Positions 12,029 through 24,308 are shown, counted from the stretch's first letter. The stretch is 64,000 nt of DNA from Laguncularia racemosa (GCA_037954665.1 JBBMOL010000066.1:3991075-4055074); one strand, 5' to 3'. The notes: generated by a model not told the origin, from the letters alone. Program-made: numbers and translations.

Positions 12029-12395
12029 AAAAGTATAATTCTCCCTAAAATTAACTATAAATACTAATGACACAAGGTCTTGAAAGTTAACATGAAATTA
12101 CGATACAAACAATAGTTTTAGTAAAGTCTAATCAAATATAACAAATCTAAAGCTCACAAGTTTCATAACTTAATTAAATTAACTTAAACACGTGACTCAA
12201 CATTTTTCATCAAATCTTCAAGAGACACAATTAGAGAATCTATATATAAAAAAGAATGATATCAATGAAAATATATGTTATTGGAGATTTTCTAAAAATA
12301 ATTTAGTTTATTACTTACATATCTATAGAGACAATCTTTTGTACATAAAAGAATTTGTACAATTTCTGGTTTCAATAAGCTACAATGTTGATCAA

Positions 12396-13081
12396 TAGGG
12401 CTAGGTAAAAAAAATTGACCAAACAACAAATCAGATTGGACCAAATCAAATATTAAATTACGCTTGAATTGTCTTTTTATGTTTGAAAAATTTATGAACC
12501 AAACTGAATCATTTTTTTATTTTAATTTCAATAAAATTACAAATTGAATCTAACCGTTTCAAATAAAATCGAATTATAATAAATAAATAAAAAGAAAATG
12601 GTGGTGTAAATTTAGAAATATATGACTAAAAAAGATGATTTTATGTTATTTATTCAATTCCTCCTTTTATTTGATTTGCATCTAGTAACTTACAACTCTT
12701 TTGATTTTTTATTTTTGTTTATTGACTGATATGGAAATCATAATTACCCTAAGAGAAATAATAAAAACTCCTTAAATATATCAAATAAACATTAAAGATA
12801 TTGAGTGATATTGGATAAATGATAATAAATTAAATCTTTTTTTTTATATTTTAGTACAATTTTCCAAGACTTATTGACTAGTATATAGAAAAAATTAATA
12901 ACACGTGTAAAAAATGTTTAAATTGTAAACCAACTGAACTTTTTTTTTTTTTTAAGTTCAAAAAAGTTATGAATCGAATCACATGGTTGGATTTGATTTA
13001 GGGAAAAGAACTAAACCATGATATATAGTTAGGTTCGACCTAAGGAACGAATTATACTGAATCAAATCGTGCCTACCTCTA
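12396..13081. mobile_element. hAT-type MITE with 8-bp target site duplication
   Basis: The 686-bp element is flanked by perfect direct repeats TTGATCAA at 12388-12395 and 13082-13089. Ends are imperfect inverted repeats: left TAGGGCTAGGTAAA, right (reverse complement) TAGAGGTAGGCACG. Subterminal regions on both sides are variants of aaatcaaat/aatcaaatc and 'aaccaaactgaa' phrases in opposite directions. An 8-bp duplication with T(A)G-G ends is the hallmark of hAT superfamily transposons. No transposase frame is present, so it would need one supplied in trans. Confidence 0.85.
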
Positions 13082-13089
13082 TTGATCAA

Positions 13090-16000
13090 GAATTCAACCT
13101 CTAATACTAAATGCAAATTCTAAAGCTATCATATTTATTAATATGTCCAAGATATCACATGCCATTTTTGCATCTTAAGAATATCAGAATTAATTGATTT
13201 TCCAATAACTCATACATCTAATTCAACAATTATGTCGCTCCTCATCTAATATAACTCTAGTTTAGATTTGGTAGCATTCCAAAACCTTCATTACAAGTTT
13301 ATAAGTCAATCAAAACTAGTACTCAACAAATATTTCAAAACAATAGAAATATTGATAATGTGTTAAAACCTTAATAGATTTAAAACTCAAGACTATTTAC
13401 AAGAATTATTTAGATTACTTATCGTTAAAGAAAGGGAGAATGAGAGATTGGCTTACCTTTATCATTATTTCCACTTTTGTCAAGTATGACTCTTTAGGTA
13501 TGATAACATGGTGCTTTCTAAATAATCAAAAGATGAGGATGATAGATTTATCAAGAAAAATTGAATTTATCTAAAGGAAAAAAAAAGAAAATGACAAAAA
13601 AAGGTAAAATAACTGAGAAGAAGAGAGAGAGATATGATGTGTTGTTGGTGCTGTATGGAAGAACTATGAAACCTTAAGTAACAAAATCAGTAGTGCCTTG
13701 GAATAAAAAAAGAAATATATATATTATTAACATTAAATGGGTTCGTGGGTTAGACCCCATGACCTGTTTAATAAATGGGTTCGTAAATGGGTCTAAGAGC
13801 TAGACATGAACTTGGAAAAAAATTTTGTTATGTCTAAATGGGTCTAACTCATTTATGTCTATTGACGATTTCTTTTGTACATAGACTTGTTTCTTTCATG
13901 TTATGTTGTGTTTAGGTTTCACGGGTCAAGTCACAAATTTCTAGCCCTATTAATGGTTATTTCTTATAGTTTTCTAGGAGCTTATGGATAGATATGAAAA
14001 TATGGTGAAAAAAAAATCAAAGAATATTTTTTCCCATGGTCCTATAGAGAAATTGCAATTCCTTGTTTTGTAGTAATAGCAATTTCACATAGTAACTATA
14101 TATTCTATAAACTAAATGTATGGATATATTAAATTCTTTTTTCCCCCTTTGGTCTTTGTGGGCTTAGATATGGGATTGGATAAGTTGAAAGGCTTGTAAG
14201 ATTCAAAAGATGCTTGTTTCTATTACATCCCTTTAAAGCTAAATGAAGCTTAAATGAGCTTAAAATGACTTATTTCCAAGTTTGCTTTTCACGTGTGAGA
14301 TATAGAGTAAGGATGAGAGCGGAAAATCTAATTCAATGATCTTTGTTCTGAGCCCACCAATCCCTAAGATATCCTTGAATGTGCCTAATTTCCTAGATCA
14401 TGCCACTGGCTTAAAAATCCATTCCATGGCAATAAATTAAGCATTTAGTCCAATCACCAAAATGATCTTCTATAGATACGAAAATAACAAAATTGACCTC
14501 TAAGTAATACAATGAAATAAGATATGACATCTAAATAATATCAAGGGTATTGTTAAAAAATTAAGTAAACAAACTTTACACTTATTGAACTTTTTGTTTT
14601 TTAATTCCAAACCCTTTAGTTTATGATAAATAGTTTAGTCTTCAAAATAATCACTATAGCTTTGTACCATGAATATGAATATTTTCAACTTTTTTAGAAA
14701 ATCCCATCATTCTATAATCTCTGTAAGTGTGTGGGTTCTATTGTAATGTTATCATGTGTGTGATGGATGATCTTCGCACTACACGTGGACTTAGAGGAAT
14801 GACGTGTAATGGCATTTATGAGGATGATCAAGGGTAAGTAGGATGGCGAAAAGGAGTAGGTAGTCTAAGTTGGGTTAAACATACTAGTGATAGTTCTTAT
14901 GATTTAGGATTTGATCTTTTGAGAGGGTAATTCAACAAAGTAACCGCGTTTTTCTAAATTATCTCTCTTCTACCTAAATAAGGAAAGCTTATGGGTATTT
15001 ATAGGGATTTAGCCTTCAACGTCAATCATTAGATCATGTTATCCATCACCGATCCAGATGGATCCTCTCTTAATAAAAAGAAGCATACATGGGTCATGCA
15101 TATGACTGGACCCAATGAAGTCCTTCTTTAGGCGTGTGAGCCACATGAGAAGGGTTGGTAATGGGCAGTCCATTCTAACGAGCCTTGCTCCAAGCTTGCC
15201 ATATCAAATCTCTCATGATCATCCCAAGGTCAAGGACTTAGCTCCCTAAACCCTGTTACCTTAACCCAAAGAGTCAAATCCAATTAATTGATGAGCACAA
15301 GGCCCTAAATTGTGTTTAACTCTCTACATTTTGCCCCCTAACCAAATTCTTTCAGATAAAGTTAAAGGAGTTTAGGCATTAGATAAGTCCTTTTAATAGC
15401 TAAAGAATTGCTAGGCACATGCATGCTTATGGAACAGTTGCACTGCCGTCGTATATGTGTTTACATAATTTATATTACAAGAGCCTAGTATTAACACTAC
15501 ATATAATTTAGATTTTTTTTCTTAGTGCATAAGTTCATAGAACTGTTTAATTGTGCGTGTTGCCTTTAGTCAATCGAGAATAGATATTGCCTTCGTAACA
15601 TTAAACAACGTTCACAATATGAATTTAATAACTTGAAGCCTTTTAACCATTTTTTCCTTTATGAAAAGATATTTTCTAGGCTATCAATGAGCACTTGAAA
15701 GGCTTGAAAGGATAATGTAATCCAACTAAATTCTTGATATGTGGTTTCATTTTAATAGAAGAGCTATATGTAGCTTTCATACATAGCGGTAAGTGGGGCA
15801 AATCTTATTGTGGATTGGGACCTCTATGACATGATTCGCCTCTTTGCAAGGGTTTTAAGAGTTATGTTAAAGTATGCTGAGGTAGTTTGGGGTTGTAGGG
15901 GCAACACCTTTGTAGTACAGTTTTTCTTTTTTTTTTTTTTTCTTTTTGGTTGGTTGATAATTCATGTAAGAAAAATAATAAAAGCTTCGGTTGAAGGGAA

Positions 16001-17270
16001 CAGTGATGGAAAGGTAACCCTTGTCATTTTTTCTTTTTTGTTTCATGTTGTATGAATGAGATAGAAAAAAAGAAAAGGTTAGAAAAACAGAAATCATTCT
16101 CCCATCCAATTCTTAGAAGACATGTGTAGGGTTCATCTTAAGTTTTCACACAACCTCAAAAGAGGAAGAAGTATACATTTTCTTACTCTAAGTTGGAACG
16201 CAGACCCTAGAAAAAAAAAAAAAAACCAAGCTTGACTAACACCTTCCCCCTTCTATATTTTGCTTTTCATTAACTGCACAGAAGCTCAACTAGCTTAGCT
16301 CCTTTACCTTTTTCTGTTTCAACCATTGCTCTCTTCTAAGTATTGTTTAAAGCTTTAGCTTTGCCATGCTCGAGTTAGCAACTAATTGTGATTTCATGGG
16401 CATTGTGTACTTGTTTTCTATCTGGTTAATCTATTTTCTTACTTCATCCGTCCCCCTTCTATAGGTTGCTATTAGTGACTTTATCATCGTAGTGAACTCC
16501 ATTTGCATAGTTGGAGTAATGGTGAGACATTAAACCAAATAGAGAGAGGAATTTTGTTTTTCTACTCAATATCTATGATAGTGAGGTTTCTTTTTTTTTT
16601 TTAAAAAAAAAATATTAAGGATGGAGACATTTTTTTTACCCATGATTTTCTTCCTTTCTTTTCGTTGATCATCAATAAACTAAGTTCATCTCCTTCTACT
16701 CCCTTATTAAATGTGTGATAACAAGTCCTTAAAGATACATAGAGCCTATTGGCTTCGATATCTTGGTGGAAAGGAAGGGACTCCCTCAGTGTGCCACAAA
16801 GAGACTGTTGAGTGCTATATACAAAGCCACCAAATAGCATAAACTTTCCTCATCCTCTTGGGTAAGCTTGCTCTAAACTCTTATTATGCCTTTTGTTTCC
16901 TATTTTGGATTTTTTGGTTTCCATCATCTTTTCATTAATCTTGTCTTGCCCTTGATTGGTAACACAACAATAGGTGGCCAACCACCTAAGTTGGTGGGTT
17001 AAGCCTTAGAAAGCTAAATAAATAAGAGAAATTTAAGTTAAACCTCCATCAAGTCATAATCGAGTTGTATGACTCATCTATAATTTAAAGAAAAACAATT
17101 TTATTTTTTCATTTTCCTTTTTGTTTTCAAGCCCCAGATAGGTTATAACCTACTATGCTAGTTGGGGCCTTAGTTAGAGTGACACCTCACCTTAAGGTAA
17201 TAGTTGGTGCCTCCTGGCCTAGGGTAGTCGTGCCTTTGAGTGGGGTTTCATCAATGTTTTTGTACTTCAA
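13090..17270. other. Intergenic DNA, no gene recognised
   Basis: No frame here has family features. 13735-13955 has repeated 'aaatgggt(c)t' and 'gggttcgtgg' with a terminal 'gctagaaatttgtgac' on the minus strand, resembling a degenerate hAT end but with no partner. Poly-T/A runs occur at 15921-15940, 16210-16226 and 16590-16615. 14700-15450 and 16100-17250 are ordinary low-complexity-free DNA without visible repeats. Confidence 0.45.
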
Positions 17271-17280
17271 TTTTTGTAAG

Positions 17281-17552
17281 AGATAATTGCAAATACATCC
17301 ACTAAACTATTAGTTAAGTGTAGATAGACTCACTAAACCTTCAAAATGTGACTTCACCTCCTCATAGTTATCTAAAATTTGCAAGTAACCCCCAAACTGT
17401 TGTTAATCTTAAAAGTTATGAAGATGTAGTGACGATTTGAGATCTATATGCACACTTTCAAAAGTTATGGAGACGTGAAGTGATGCTTTGAAAGTTTAAA
17501 GATCTATTTGCATATGACTAATAATTTAAGGGAGTATCTATAATTTGCTTTT
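17281..17552. mobile_element. Fold-back MITE (long imperfect inverted repeats)
   Basis: The left arm (17281-17375, 'gcaaatacatccactaaact', 'ctattagttaagtg', 'cttcaaaatgtgacttcac') pairs with the reverse complement of the right arm (17460-17552, 'gcaaattatagatactccc', 'ttattagtcatatg', 'tttcaaagcatcacttcac'). The whole unit could fold into one long hairpin. Sequences of this style are common in plants as Mutator-like or other fold-back MITEs. A clean 9-bp duplication was not seen, so the superfamily is open. Confidence 0.6.
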
Positions 17553-18239
17553 CTTGTAATTTTGTATTTTAATATTATCTATATTATTAAGTCAATGTAC
17601 CAAGTTTTGGACTCCACACTCTCAAAACTTAATTTTTTGATTTGATATTCCATTATTTGTTATTTGAATTATACATATATTTTTATCTCATAAAATAATT
17701 AAAGGGTTATTAAAGTAATTTTCCTCATGACGTCTTTTTTTCTTAGATAGCTCATCTTTTTTAGGCTAAAATGTTAATAGCTTTTTCAACTTTTTACTAA
17801 TTTTCATTATTGTACATTAGTAGCTACTAAATAGAGATATTCGTTCAATTTTTAATAAAATGAATTTTAACATTTCATCTTTGTAAAAAAATAAATATCA
17901 TTATTATCATACTTAATTCGACTGGAGATATATAATTTTAATTCACCTTTCTTAATAAAACCTAACATTAGTTAATTATTTTGTTTAAGAATAAATTTAT
18001 AAACAAACTAACAAAATTCATTGATTATAATTGTAATATACATTTTTTTTATCTTTTATCTTATATAAATATATATAGATATATAAACATAATAAATGGC
18101 AATGTTGCAAATAGGATAATGGGACAAGGGCAAATTCATCTTTTCCTGGTCGAACTATAAAAATAAAATAACCTAGGGTGTTTCTTCTTTTTTTGCACTT
18201 GGACACTTTACAGTCGTATAACGAGAGGACTTTCAAAAA

Positions 18240-18879
18240 TTCTTTTCAAAAATTTGCAAAACAAATACAAAATGAAAAGGGACTTTCCATAATTAGTCTT
18301 TAAACTGATCATGGTACAGAATTTCAAAATGCAAGATTTTTAAATTTTTGTGAAGAACATGGTATATCTCATAATTTCTCAACTCCATACACTCCTCAAC
18401 AAAATGGAGTAGTGGAACGCAAGAATAGAACTTTACAAGAGATGACTAGATCTATGTTAAATGAAAGTAGCATTGCTAAGTATTTTTGGGCAGAAGCAGT
18501 TTCTACAGCTTGCTATATCATCAATAGAGTTTTCATTCGACCCATGACATCAAAGACTGCTTATGAGATGTTTCGAGGTAAGAAACCTAATGTTTCATAT
18601 TTTCATATCTTTGGATCTAAATGCTTTGTGAAAAAGAATCCTCTCAACCTTGGTAAGTTTAATGAAAGATCTGAAGAAGCTATTTTCTTAGGATATTCTC
18701 TAAATAGTCATCCTTATCGTGTTTTCAATAAATCATCAAAAACTATTGAAGAATCAATAAATGTTAAATTTATTGAGGATTTAAAGGATGTTGATTCTGA
18801 TGAAGAAAAGGACTCAAATTCTAAAGCAGAAGTTAGTTCAGAACCTAAGTCAGAAGCACCTACTGTTAACACTCGATGA
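18240..18879 (+). pseudogene. SIRE-like copia integrase (C-terminal two thirds)
   Basis: Integrase inserts element DNA into the host genome. Visible are the second catalytic Asp region (TDHGTEF, preceded by an in-frame TAA near 18303), then 'TPYTPQQNGVVERKNRTL' holding the catalytic Glu, and the downstream 'FWAEAVSTACYIINR' and 'HIFGSKCFV' stretches. The frame stays open for 155 codons to a TGA at 18877. The zinc-binding N-terminus and first Asp are absent. Frame and spacing agree with copia order, RT following. Confidence 0.9.
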
Positions 18880-19935
18880 TCTAGTCATCCAGAACCTATT
18901 TCAGAGGCAAATACAGAAGGTACTTCAGAAGTTGTAAGATCTGAACAAGAGGCTTCTAAAGCTTAGAGGTATAAGTCTACACATCCTTCTGATCAAATAA
19001 TAGGTAATGTTCAATCTGATGTTAAAACAAGAGCTAATTTACAAAATCTTGAAAATCATTTTGTATTGTTATCCAAAATTGAACCTAGTAATATGGAAGA
19101 AGCTTTAAAAGATGATAATTGAATTATCTCTATGCAAGAAGAATTAAATCAATTTCAAAGAAACAATGTATGAAACTTAGTTCCTAGACCTAGAGGAAAG
19201 TCTATAATTGGAACTAAATGGGTGTTTAAAAATAAATTAGATGAAAACGGTAAAATTATAAGAAATAATGCAAGATTAGTAGCTAAAGGTTATTCACAAG
19301 AAGAAGGAATAGATTTTGATGAAACATATGCACCTGTTGCTAGACTAGAAGCAATACGGTTGATGCTTGCATATGCATCTTAGAAGGATTTTTAAGTTTT
19401 TCAAATGGATGTAAAAAGTGCATTTTTAAATGGTTTTATAAAGGAAGAAGTTTATGTAGAACAACCACCTGGATTTGAAGATCCTTTCAAATCAGATTAT
19501 GTTTTTAAATTAAATAAAGCACTATATGGTTTGAAACAAGCTCCAAGAGCTTGGTATGAAAGATTGAGTATGTTTTTTATCTCTAAAGGTTTTCATAGAG
19601 GAAAAGTTAACACTACTTTATTCTTGAAAACTTTTGATAATGATATCTTGGTTATACAAATATATCTGGATGATATTATCTTTGGATCTACTAAAGAATT
19701 GCTGTGTCAAGAAGTTGCTGAGACCGTGCAAGCAGAATTTGAAATGTCAATGATGGGAGAATTGACATTCTTTTTGGGGCTTCAAATAAAACAAACAAAA
19801 GAAGGAATCTTTGTTCATCAAGAAAAATACTCAAAACAAATATTGAAGAAATTTGGATATGATGGCTGCAAAAAGGTTACAACACCTATGAGTACTTCAA
19901 CAAGGTTAGACTTTGATATTTTGGACAGAAGGTAA
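18880..19935 (+). pseudogene. SIRE-like copia linker and reverse transcriptase
   Basis: After an acidic linker (repeated S-E-P phrases to about 19000), the RT begins near 19080. 'NVWNLVPRP'-like sequence is interrupted by a TGA, followed by 'TKWVFKNK', 'DETYAPVARLEAIR'-type sequence, 'MDVKSAFLNGFIKEEVYVEQ', 'ALYGLKQAPRAWYERL' and the catalytic YLDD at 19663-19674. In-frame stops lie at 18964 (TAG), 19120 and near 19171 (TGA at Trp positions), 19381 (TAG) and 19393 (TAA). A frameshift near 19915-19925 separates it from RNase H. Confidence 0.9.
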
Positions 19936-19949
19936 GTGAGAAACTTTAT

Positions 19950-20609
19950 AGGAGTCTTATAGGTTCTTTATTATACTTGACTGCATCAAGACCTGATATT
20001 TTGTTCAGTGTATGTTTGTGTGCTAGATTTCAAGCTGCACCAACAGAAATTCATTTATCAGCTGTAAAGCGAATTTTCAAATACCTAGTTAATACTTCAA
20101 ATTTAGGCATCTGGTATCCTAAAAATCAAAATTTTAATTTAATAGGATATTCTGATGCAGGTTATGCTGGTTGTAAAATTGATAAAAAAAAAAACACATC
20201 TAGTACTTGTCAATTCCTAGGTGATAAATTAATTTCTTGGTCTTCTAAAAAACAAAATTCTGTTGCTCTATCTATAGCTGAAGCTGAATATGTTTCTATT
20301 GGTAATTGTTGTGCACAAGTTTTATGGATAAAACAACAATTGAATGATTATGGAATTAATTTTAAAACTGTGCCAATTAAATGTGACAACACGAGTGCAA
20401 TAAATTTGACAAAAAATCCAGTGCATCATTCTAGGTCAAAGCATATAGAAATTAGACATCATTTTATTAGAGATCATATGCATAATGGAGATATAAATGT
20501 TGAATTTGTGCCAACCGATAATCAATTTGCAAACATTTTTACTAAACCTCTTGAAAAGGTAAAATTTGAATTTATTAGAAATGAATTGGGAATTTGTAAC
20601 CCTTTTTGA
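19950..20609 (+). pseudogene. SIRE-like copia RNase H, end of pol
   Basis: RNase H removes the RNA template. The frame at 19977-20609 is open for 210 codons and contains 'YSDAGYAGC' (catalytic Asp), 'ISWSSKKQNSVALSIAEAEY' (catalytic Glu), 'KCDNTSAINLTKNPVHHSRS' (Asp) and the C-terminal 'NIFTKPLEK'. The TGA at 20607 looks like the natural end of the polyprotein. It is in another frame than RT, because of the shift near 19920. Confidence 0.9.
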
Positions 20610-20665
20610 ATTTTTTTTTCTTTTCTACCGAAACTTTCAATATTTGAAAATCCTTATTCATATAA

Positions 20666-20675
20666 TATATAAATA
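20666..20675 (+). promoter_or_regulatory. Candidate TATA box ahead of the env-like ORF
   Basis: TATATAAATA lies 57 bases after the pol stop and about 108 bases before the first ATG (20784) of the env-like ORF. A pyrimidine-rich leader with a (TC)n run at 20739-20757 separates them. TATA box plus pyrimidine-rich leader is the usual layout of a plant core promoter. Function is inferred; the region is AT-rich, so chance is possible. Confidence 0.4.
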
Positions 20676-20783
20676 CACATATTTTTTCTCTTCATTCGTT
20701 TCCTTCTTTCTTTAATTTTTTCCCTTCGCAATCTGCTCTCTCTCTCTCTCTCTCTATTTTCCTTCTCTCTCATTGTGACTCCA

Positions 20784-22535
20784 ATGGTGCTTAAATCTTC
20801 AGAACATCTCAAACAAAAATCCTTCAAAACAAAATCCTCCAATAAGCCTTTAGTGCTTCATGATGAATCTTCAGATTCTTCGGAAAAACATCAAGAACCT
20901 TCAATAGAGGAGAATCCAAGTTCTCTTGACTCCGAATTTATCATAGGTTCCAAGAAAATTTCCAAAAGAAAATGGGTTGCATCGTCTTCAAAAGGGAAAG
21001 AAAAGGTTACTCAAGAAATCTCTCTGCCTAAGAAAACAGCGAAGAAGCAAACAAAACAAAGGAATGTATCAAGTCTGAAACCCTTATTTTCAAAATCTCT
21101 TTAAAGGAAGAAAAACAAGGTGTGTTCTTGTAGTTTTGTGGATTTTAATTTCTTTACAAGTAATGGATTTTACTGGAATGAACTTTTAGAACCCATAGGA
21201 TGCATGGAACTTTGCTCTACTCAAGTTCTAGTTTATGGCAAGTGTGTCAAAGAATTTTATGGAAGTTTAAGTCTTTTGGAAGGGAATGTTTTAGTTTCCA
21301 GGGCATGTGATCAAGACATTACAATTTCTAAGGCAGATGTAATTAAATGTCTACACTTACATGATGTAAATGATAATGTAGAGATTACAAACATGCTTAG
21401 GAATGATCTGTTTGCTACTATTAATGGAGGCTTACAAATGGATTATGGAAAAGAAGCAATGGTTATTGATTTTGAGTTGTTTCCTCGAATCATACACAAG
21501 ATTATTTTTGAATGTATATGTCCAAGGAAGGGCAGTTCTACTTCAATGTCCATAGAACATGCTCAAATTATCTATGCGATGATTAATAGAAAGAATGTGG
21601 ACATGGCTTCTAGAGTCATTGATCAAATATGGAGAAATAAAGAAAGTTTGGTATTTAGGAATGTACTCATGCGGTTGTTTGTGTTTAAAGGGATAGTTTT
21701 ACCTACCAGCTCTTCTGAACCTATGAAGTTAAAGAGGATAGGTAAAGAAGTTTTTCATCATATGTCGATCTTTATTAAAGATTGTTTGTAGTATGCGAAT
21801 GATGGTGCACATTTTGTCTATCAAAGGCATATGAAAAGAATTGTTCCTTTTGGAACTTCTTCGATGCCTGTTCAAGAAGGAGGTTTAGAACCTAGTTCAG
21901 AACCTAGAACAGAGATTGGAACAGATTATAGAAAGCAACCTTATGATGTTGAGGCTGGAAAGAGTGGAACAAAAGAAGCCACATCCAATGTTGATCTGGA
22001 ACAAATGAAGAATGTTATGCGAGAAGCTTTGAAACATGAGCTATCAGATTTAGTTAAGATAGCTTTGATAGATGAAGTTTTAGTTCTTCAATGGTCTGAT
22101 CTTAGGAGACTAGAAGCAATGGAGTTACAAGTTAAACAAACTTCAGATATTCTTTCTGATATTAAGAAAAATTCTGAGAAAATGCTTACTGATCTCCATC
22201 ACTATAGAATTCTCTATGATGAGTTTAGTGCGAGAGTCAAGCAAGATTTATCTAACAATGTGATTGCTTTTGACAAGTTTGTCTCTCAAGTGAGGAAGAT
22301 AGGAGATTCAATCACTAACACCTTCAAGACTTTAGACTCCAAGACGGATAAAACATCCCAATCTGTCGCAAGTCTTCATGGTGAAATCAAGCTGTTCTTA
22401 TCCACCAAATTTCCAAATTATGTTCGCTTTGGCGCACATATCATCGACTTGGATACTTCGCCAGAAAAACCTTCCTCTACTAAACCTTCCACCACTTCTT
22501 CTACCTCTCGAGTTACAAGATCCAGAAAATCTTAG
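20784..22535 (+). pseudogene. Env-like ORF of SIRE/Maximus-type element (two stops)
   Basis: One reading frame runs from the ATG at 20784 to a TAG at 22533, interrupted only by TAA at 21102 and TAG at 21789, so about 584 codons originally. The N-terminus is Ser/Lys-rich and basic. The middle (21120-21791) has a globular-looking domain with 'EFYGSLSLLEGNVLVSR' and 'DVIKCLHLHD', of a type seen in plant transposon-associated proteins. The last third (about 21990-22400) is strongly charged with heptad-like spacing, a likely coiled coil, then a Ser/Thr-rich tail. No hydrophobic membrane anchor or signal peptide is visible, so an envelope role is not supported. Function unknown. Confidence 0.75.
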
Positions 22536-22835
22536 TTCTTATCTTAATTTTTTGTTTTGAAAACAAGTTATAAAAGACTTTTTTGATCCTTTATGCATCG
22601 ATTAAGGGGGAGTTCCCTTTTGCTGTTAACAAAAAGGGGGAGAATGATTCTATTGTGCTTATGAGTGCTTATAATCAATGTGTTTATGATCAATGCTGCT
22701 TACTATTGTGCTTATGATCAATGCGTTTATAATGATTCTATTGTGTTTATGATGCTTTTCTGTTATATGAATATATGTTTGCTTGAACATGAAAGTTGTT
22801 TCTATTTTGTCTATCTAATGGTGTTTTGTTATCAT

Positions 22836-22850
22836 AAAAAAGGGGGAGAA
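22836..22850 (+). other. Polypurine tract of SIRE-like element
   Basis: AAAAAAGGGGGAGAA directly precedes the LTR start TGTTAAG. It would prime plus-strand DNA synthesis. Related tracts occur upstream at about 22602-22611 and 22630-22642 (gttaacaaaaagggggagaa), a repeated-PPT arrangement often seen in this lineage. Confidence 0.85.
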
Positions 22851-24308
22851 TGTTAAGTTCTCTAATTTAGTTTTGATGTTAACAAAAGAGGACTTGTGTA
22901 ACGTATGTTTAAGCTTGTCAGAAGTTTTTTAGAAGATAGTACGTAATTTTTTTTAAATTTCATAAGGAGACAGAAGCTTGTTCAGAACCTTCAAAAGTCT
23001 TATATAGATTATTTTTGTTCTGACAGAAGGTGTTTCAAAAGTTGTGTAGTGTATCCGTAGTTCTCGTGTTAACCTTTTAAAAGCACTTTCAGAACCAGTA
23101 CAATAGGAGAACTGTTGACAAGTTTTGTTTCAGAAGCTCTTTCAGAACCTTCCATGCCTGTCACAAATTTTTTCTAGATTTTGTTTTAATTTTTATATCG
23201 ATAGTTTTTAATAAATTTCAAGGCCTAGCTCCATGTGTCAAGTATATTTGGGTAAAATACTTGATGTGTTTTACTAAATTTTGATTTTATATCATCGGGT
23301 TTTTTTTAATTTACATAAAGTTTTATAAGATTTTATTCAAAGATTTTATTTTATGATAAAGTGAGATCATATAAGATTTACAAGTTTTATCAAGATTTAA
23401 ATCTAGATATTTGTGCTATATTTTGGGAAGATCTAGCAGTTACAAAAATAAGGATAAGAAATATGGTTGTTACATGAAGATATAGTTCCACAATATATGG
23501 GATATCAAGATAAGGTTCTACAATGTGAGGGATATCTTCAACAAACTTGATCCAAGAAATATCTCCAAAGAAGATCTCGGTCAAACTGATTTATCCAAGC
23601 TTATCCTCATAAAAAAATATCACGGAATGTAGATCCTCTCCAACATAATCAACTTATTTTTGAAATACAAAATTTCAAAAAAATAAATTAAAGCTTGTCA
23701 CGTAGAACTCCAAGTAACCGTTATGTTCTCTTCATAAAAGGAGTGTTCAATTCAAAAAAAAAAAAAAGAGAGAGAACGTTCTTTTGTGAAGAAAAAAAAA
23801 AAAACACGGAAAAGAAAACGCTTATACATCTTCAAGCGCCAAATTTTTACATATACATGTGATCTATTTTATAGAGGAAATTTGATATTCTTCATTGTCA
23901 TTGTAATTCCTTTCTTGTATAAGGAATTGATAGTTATTTCATCACTGTAGTTTAAGTGATTAGCTAAGTGAAGAAGCTAGAAGGACTTAGCAGTGAGACT
24001 TCGCCTTGAAGAGACTTATTTTGTACACTTTCAATTTGTTTGATATAGTGAAATACAACCGATATAGACAACCGGGACCCCGATTTGGAACTGGAAGAGA
24101 GGACTAACGCTCGAGGCGGAACCTCTATAAATCTCTGAGCATTCTATTCTTCTCTACTCATTTTATTTACTGCACATTATTGTTCTTCATTTTTGTTATT
24201 CATGTGATTTTATTAATCGAGAGTTTTTGAATGATTTGCAAAAATTGAAATTTTAAGTAGTTAATCAATTCTCCCCCCTCTTGATTAATCTAATTAGGAC
24301 CAACAACA
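22851..24308 (+). repeat. 3' LTR of SIRE-like element, about 1.46 kb
   Basis: Begins TGTTAAGTTCTC right after the polypurine tract and ends ...GGACCAACAACA before a (TA)n run. The early 'ttttgatgttaacaaaagag' and late 'cttgattaatctaattagga' phrases are typical of SIRE/Maximus LTR ends. Many short 'cagaa(c/g)' units (22920-23140) give an internally repetitive U3. No second LTR is in the window, so age cannot be estimated and the exact last base is uncertain by a few positions. Confidence 0.8.

Larger units (their letters stand above)
18196..24308 (+). mobile_element. 5'-truncated SIRE/Maximus-like copia element
   Basis: The order is integrase, reverse transcriptase, RNase H, env-like ORF, polypurine tract, 3' LTR, all on the plus strand. 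This order, the extra ORF after pol and the repeated aaaaagggggaga tracts fit the SIRE/Maximus lineage of copia elements. Gag, protease, the first part of integrase and the 5' LTR are missing left of about 18196. The pol is broken by many stops, so the copy is dead. Confidence 0.85.

Noticed and set aside
11519..12073. 184-codon open frame
   Set aside because: It spans the 500-N gap; nearly all residues are unknown.
13735..13955. Second hAT MITE
   Set aside because: Only one end-like sequence (gctagaaatttgtgac on the minus strand) and no target duplication could be found; left as intergenic.
20784..22535. True retroviral envelope protein
   Set aside because: No signal peptide, cleavage site or membrane-spanning segment is visible; only position after pol and a coiled coil support the name env-like.
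22560..22650. LTR start at the earlier purine tracts (22602 and 22630)
   Set aside because: These are followed by gttccc and tgattcta, and only the tract at 22836-22850 is followed by TGTTAAG and LTR-like sequence.
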